Positions 6,242-7,648 of a stretch of 7,648 nt of DNA are shown one piece after another. The notes under the pieces are model-generated. The model had not been told where the DNA came from. It saw only the letters and a program-made list of their open reading frames with translations, and searched no databases. Positions within the stretch are counted from its first letter, which is position 1. Each line of letters begins with the position of its first letter. The position numbers and the translations under genes are program-made. Origin of the DNA: Campylobacteraceae bacterium (GTDB lineage Bacteria > Campylobacterota > Campylobacteria > Campylobacterales > Sulfurovaceae). The stretch is taken from contig JALSQJ010000217.1 in the NCBI GenBank assembly GCA_026985495.1, forward strand, positions 1 to 7,648, read 5' to 3'.

Positions 6242-6306
6242 TTAAAGTGTAACCTAATTATACATAGGTAACCTTTAGTAACACTTTAATGAGCCAAAAA
6301 GTAACA
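6242..6306 (-). promoter_or_regulatory. Candidate operator: HP1021-box-like cluster within a 9-bp inverted repeat
   Basis: Most of the 82-base gap between thiE and ispDF is structured. TTAAAGTGT (6242-6250) and ACACTTTAA (6281-6289) form a perfect 9-bp inverted repeat. Read on the minus strand there are two TGTTACT elements (6277-6283 and 6300-6306) and two GGTTAC elements (6249-6254 and 6268-6273). TGTTACT fits the HP1021 box TGTT[T/A]C[T/A] as I recall it from H. pylori oriC work. Because the second gene of the downstream operon is an HP1021 homologue, autoregulation is a natural reading. The inverted repeat is not followed by a T-run on the minus strand, so it is not a normal terminator for thiE. 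Confidence 0.5.
6257..6262 (-). promoter_or_regulatory. Probable -10 box of the ispDF operon
   Basis: The minus strand reads TATAAT, preceded immediately by TG. It lies about 30 bases before the ispDF GTG, giving a leader of roughly 24 bases that contains the AGGA ribosome site. No good -35 hexamer is visible, as is usual in Campylobacterota. The box sits in the centre of the inverted repeat and between the TGTTAC/GGTTAC elements, so a protein bound there would block or help RNA polymerase. Confidence 0.5.
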
Positions 6307-6308
6307 AA

Positions 6309-6935
6309 TTATTTTTTTTGAAAGAGATTAAGGAGTTGTTTAGTTTTGTTTATTGATATTTTTTTTTGCTCTATAAGCTCTGAAATCATAGCAATTCCAC
6401 TAATATTTGAGATGGATAGTATATCATGAATATTCTTTAAATTTATACCACCAATAGCAACAACAGGGTAGTTTAAATTTTCTGCCCATTTTTTAAGCTC
6501 TTTTAGCCCTACAGTAGAGTAGTTGACCCTTTTAGAGCTAGTCTCAAATATTGGTCCAATCGCAAGGTAAGAGGGGTGAATATTTAACGCTAACTCTATC
6601 TCTTTGGTGGTATGGGTACTAACTCCTAATCGAATATTGGCTCTATGAATCTTTTCTAAATCTGCCTCTTGCAAATCCTCTTGACCTAAGTGAATACCAT
6701 AAGCCTTATGTTTAATTGCTAGTTCCCAATAGTCATTAATAAAAAGTCTAGTATTATATCTATTGGAGATAGTTATAGCCTCTACAATCTCCTTTTCCAA
6801 TCTGTTTCCATCTAAATGTTTAATTCTAAGTTGAGCTGTAGTAACTCCTAAACTATATAGAATTTCTAATTTATCAGCTCTATCAACTAAAGGGTAGAGA
6901 CCTAAAGGGGTCTTACCACAGTTTAAAAATTTCAT
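6309..6935 (-). CDS. thiE: Thiamine phosphate synthase
   Basis: ThiE couples hydroxymethylpyrimidine diphosphate to the thiazole phosphate carboxylate (or thiazole phosphate) to give thiamine phosphate in the cytoplasm. The 208-residue length is normal for this single-domain TIM barrel. Visible family marks are TAQLRIK (residues 33-39, with Gln35, Arg37 and Lys39 of the QLREK motif; Glu is replaced by Ile), FINDYWELA with Asn67 and Asp68, YGIHLGQEDL with Asp87, LGVSTHT (103-109), IGPIFETSSK (126-135) and VVAIGGI (158-164). The start ATG at 6933-6935 has an AAGAGA site eight bases upstream. It follows thiG by 28 bases and is probably in the same thiamine operon. No terminator is visible between it and ispDF, so some read-through into the ispDF operon is possible. 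Confidence 0.94.
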   Translation of the reverse strand: MKFLNCGKTPLGLYPLVDRADKLEILYSLGVTTAQLRIKHLDGNRLEKEIVEAITISNRYNTRLFINDYWELAIKHKAYGIHLGQEDLQEADLEKIHRANIRLGVSTHTTKEIELALNIHPSYLAIGPIFETSSKRVNYSTVGLKELKKWAENLNYPVVAIGGINLKNIHDILSISNISGIAMISELIEQKKISINKTKQLLNLFQKK

Positions 6936-6963
6936 ATATATCTCTTTTTATTGGGTTCTTTAA

Positions 6964-7648
6964 TTATTTAAATTGATGCCAAAAAGGTGTACCAATGGTA
7001 GGGGTAGAGGGACTTGCAAACTCACGTCTTTGCATGGTTCCTGCCTCATATGCCAAACGTCCTGCTTGGGTGGCATATTTAAAAGCTTTTGCCATCTTTA
7101 CAGGGTCTTGGGCTAGGGCAATGGCAGAGTTTAACAGAATACCATCATAGCCTAATTGCATCGCTTCAACAGCATCAGAGGGTTTCCCGATACCTGCATC
7201 GATGATTAATTTTAACTCTGGAAACTGTTTTCGTATAGCTTTTAGATTATTTTTATTCATTAAGCCTTGTCCTGAGCCAATAGGTGACCCCCAAGGCATT
7301 AAGATTTTACATCCAACATCAACTAACCGTTTTGCTACTACCAAATCATCGGTAGTATAAGGAAAAACCTCAAACCCCTCTTTAATGAGAATTTCAGCAG
7401 ATTTTACCGTTTCAAATGGGTCAGGTTGTAGGTTATATTGGTCACCTATCACCTCTAGTTTTATCCAATTTGTATCAAAAACTTCTCTTGCCATTTGGGC
7501 TGTAGCAATTGCCTCTTTTGCAGAGTGACAACCTGCTGTATTTGGAAGAACATTAATATTTAACTCTTTAATAATATCCCAAAAGTTATTTTCTCCAGAC
7601 TCACCAGCCGATTGACGGCGAAGAGCTACAGTTACTATTTGAGCTTGG
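6964..7648 (-). CDS. thiG: Thiazole synthase, 5' part outside the window
   Basis: ThiG forms the thiazole ring of thiamine from deoxyxylulose 5-phosphate, dehydroglycine and the sulfur carried by ThiS thiocarboxylate. The frame stays open upstream of the internal ATG at 7494 to the window edge. Translated by hand, that part reads [12 protein letters not shown] and then [20 protein letters not shown], both typical ThiG, so 7494 is not the start and about 30 N-terminal residues lie outside. Inside are WIKLEVIGD, whose Lys (codon 7459-7461) is the Schiff-base lysine, [31 protein letters not shown] and [20 protein letters not shown], all ThiG hallmarks. The C-terminus ends in TPFWHQFK, an extended tail beyond the AGR-AYEAG block. 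thiE follows after 28 bases. Genes such as thiS may lie upstream, outside the window. Confidence 0.96.
   Translation of the reverse strand, partial: QAQIVTVALRRQSAGESGENNFWDIIKELNINVLPNTAGCHSAKEAIATAQMAREVFDTNWIKLEVIGDQYNLQPDPFETVKSAEILIKEGFEVFPYTTDDLVVAKRLVDVGCKILMPWGSPIGSGQGLMNKNNLKAIRKQFPELKLIIDAGIGKPSDAVEAMQLGYDGILLNSAIALAQDPVKMAKAFKYATQAGRLAYEAGTMQRREFASPSTPTIGTPFWHQFK

Noticed and set aside
6242..6289. The 9-bp inverted repeat as an intrinsic terminator of thiE
   Set aside because: The loop is 30 bases and no T-run follows the second arm on the minus strand; it also surrounds the ispDF promoter.
6936..6963. Terminator or promoter between thiG and thiE
   Set aside because: The 28-base gap shows only the thiE ribosome site and no stem or -10 element of note.
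7492..7494. ATG as the start of thiG
   Set aside because: The frame continues upstream with the ThiG segments IVTVALRR and [13 protein letters not shown], so this Met is internal and the real start lies outside the window.

Overview
The window is AT-rich bacterial DNA packed with housekeeping genes. Its gene order points to the Campylobacterota (Epsilonproteobacteria): a fused bifunctional IspDF, an HP1021/CemR-type atypical response regulator next to a Sat-like protein and PgpA, and hemB divergent from ribA-rsmG. From memory, both blocks resemble Campylobacter jejuni gene neighbourhoods (Cj0995c-Cj0997 and Cj1607-Cj1610). I cannot assign a genus from the sequence alone. No RNA genes, insertion sequences, CRISPR arrays or prophage genes were seen, and no gap between genes exceeds about 90 bases.

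Left part (1-2509): hemB (5' part only, minus strand, running off the left edge) is divergent from a tightly packed plus-strand operon. That operon is ribA (riboflavin), rsmG (16S rRNA methylation), a small membrane-anchored Cys4 protein of the PP0621 type, and a 121-residue protein of unknown function. The 55-base hemB/ribA gap holds two back-to-back extended -10 promoters so close that they overlap, and the ribA one predicts a leaderless mRNA.

Middle and right part (2557-7648): all genes are on the minus strand, so they read from right to left: thiG (5' end missing), thiE, an 82-base regulatory gap, ispDF, the HP1021-type regulator, a Sat-like protein, and pgpA. ispDF to pgpA look like one transcription unit, with a 4-base ATGA overlap, a 23-base overlap and a 7-base gap. 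This unit combines isoprenoid precursor synthesis, a transcription regulator, a putative ATP sulfurylase homologue and phosphatidylglycerol synthesis. It converges on the ribA operon at a perfect hairpin (2539-2556).

Most interesting points: (1) the regulator lacks the phospho-acceptor Asp, has no cysteine at all, and its middle part reads like an NtrC-type AAA+ domain that has lost Walker A and Walker B; (2) the gap upstream of ispDF holds a 9-bp inverted repeat and four TGTTAC/GGTTAC elements, two of which match the HP1021-box consensus as I recall it, suggesting autoregulation; (3) the Sat-like protein keeps the fold signature and the zinc cysteines but has lost several signature active-site residues, so it may not be an ATP sulfurylase.
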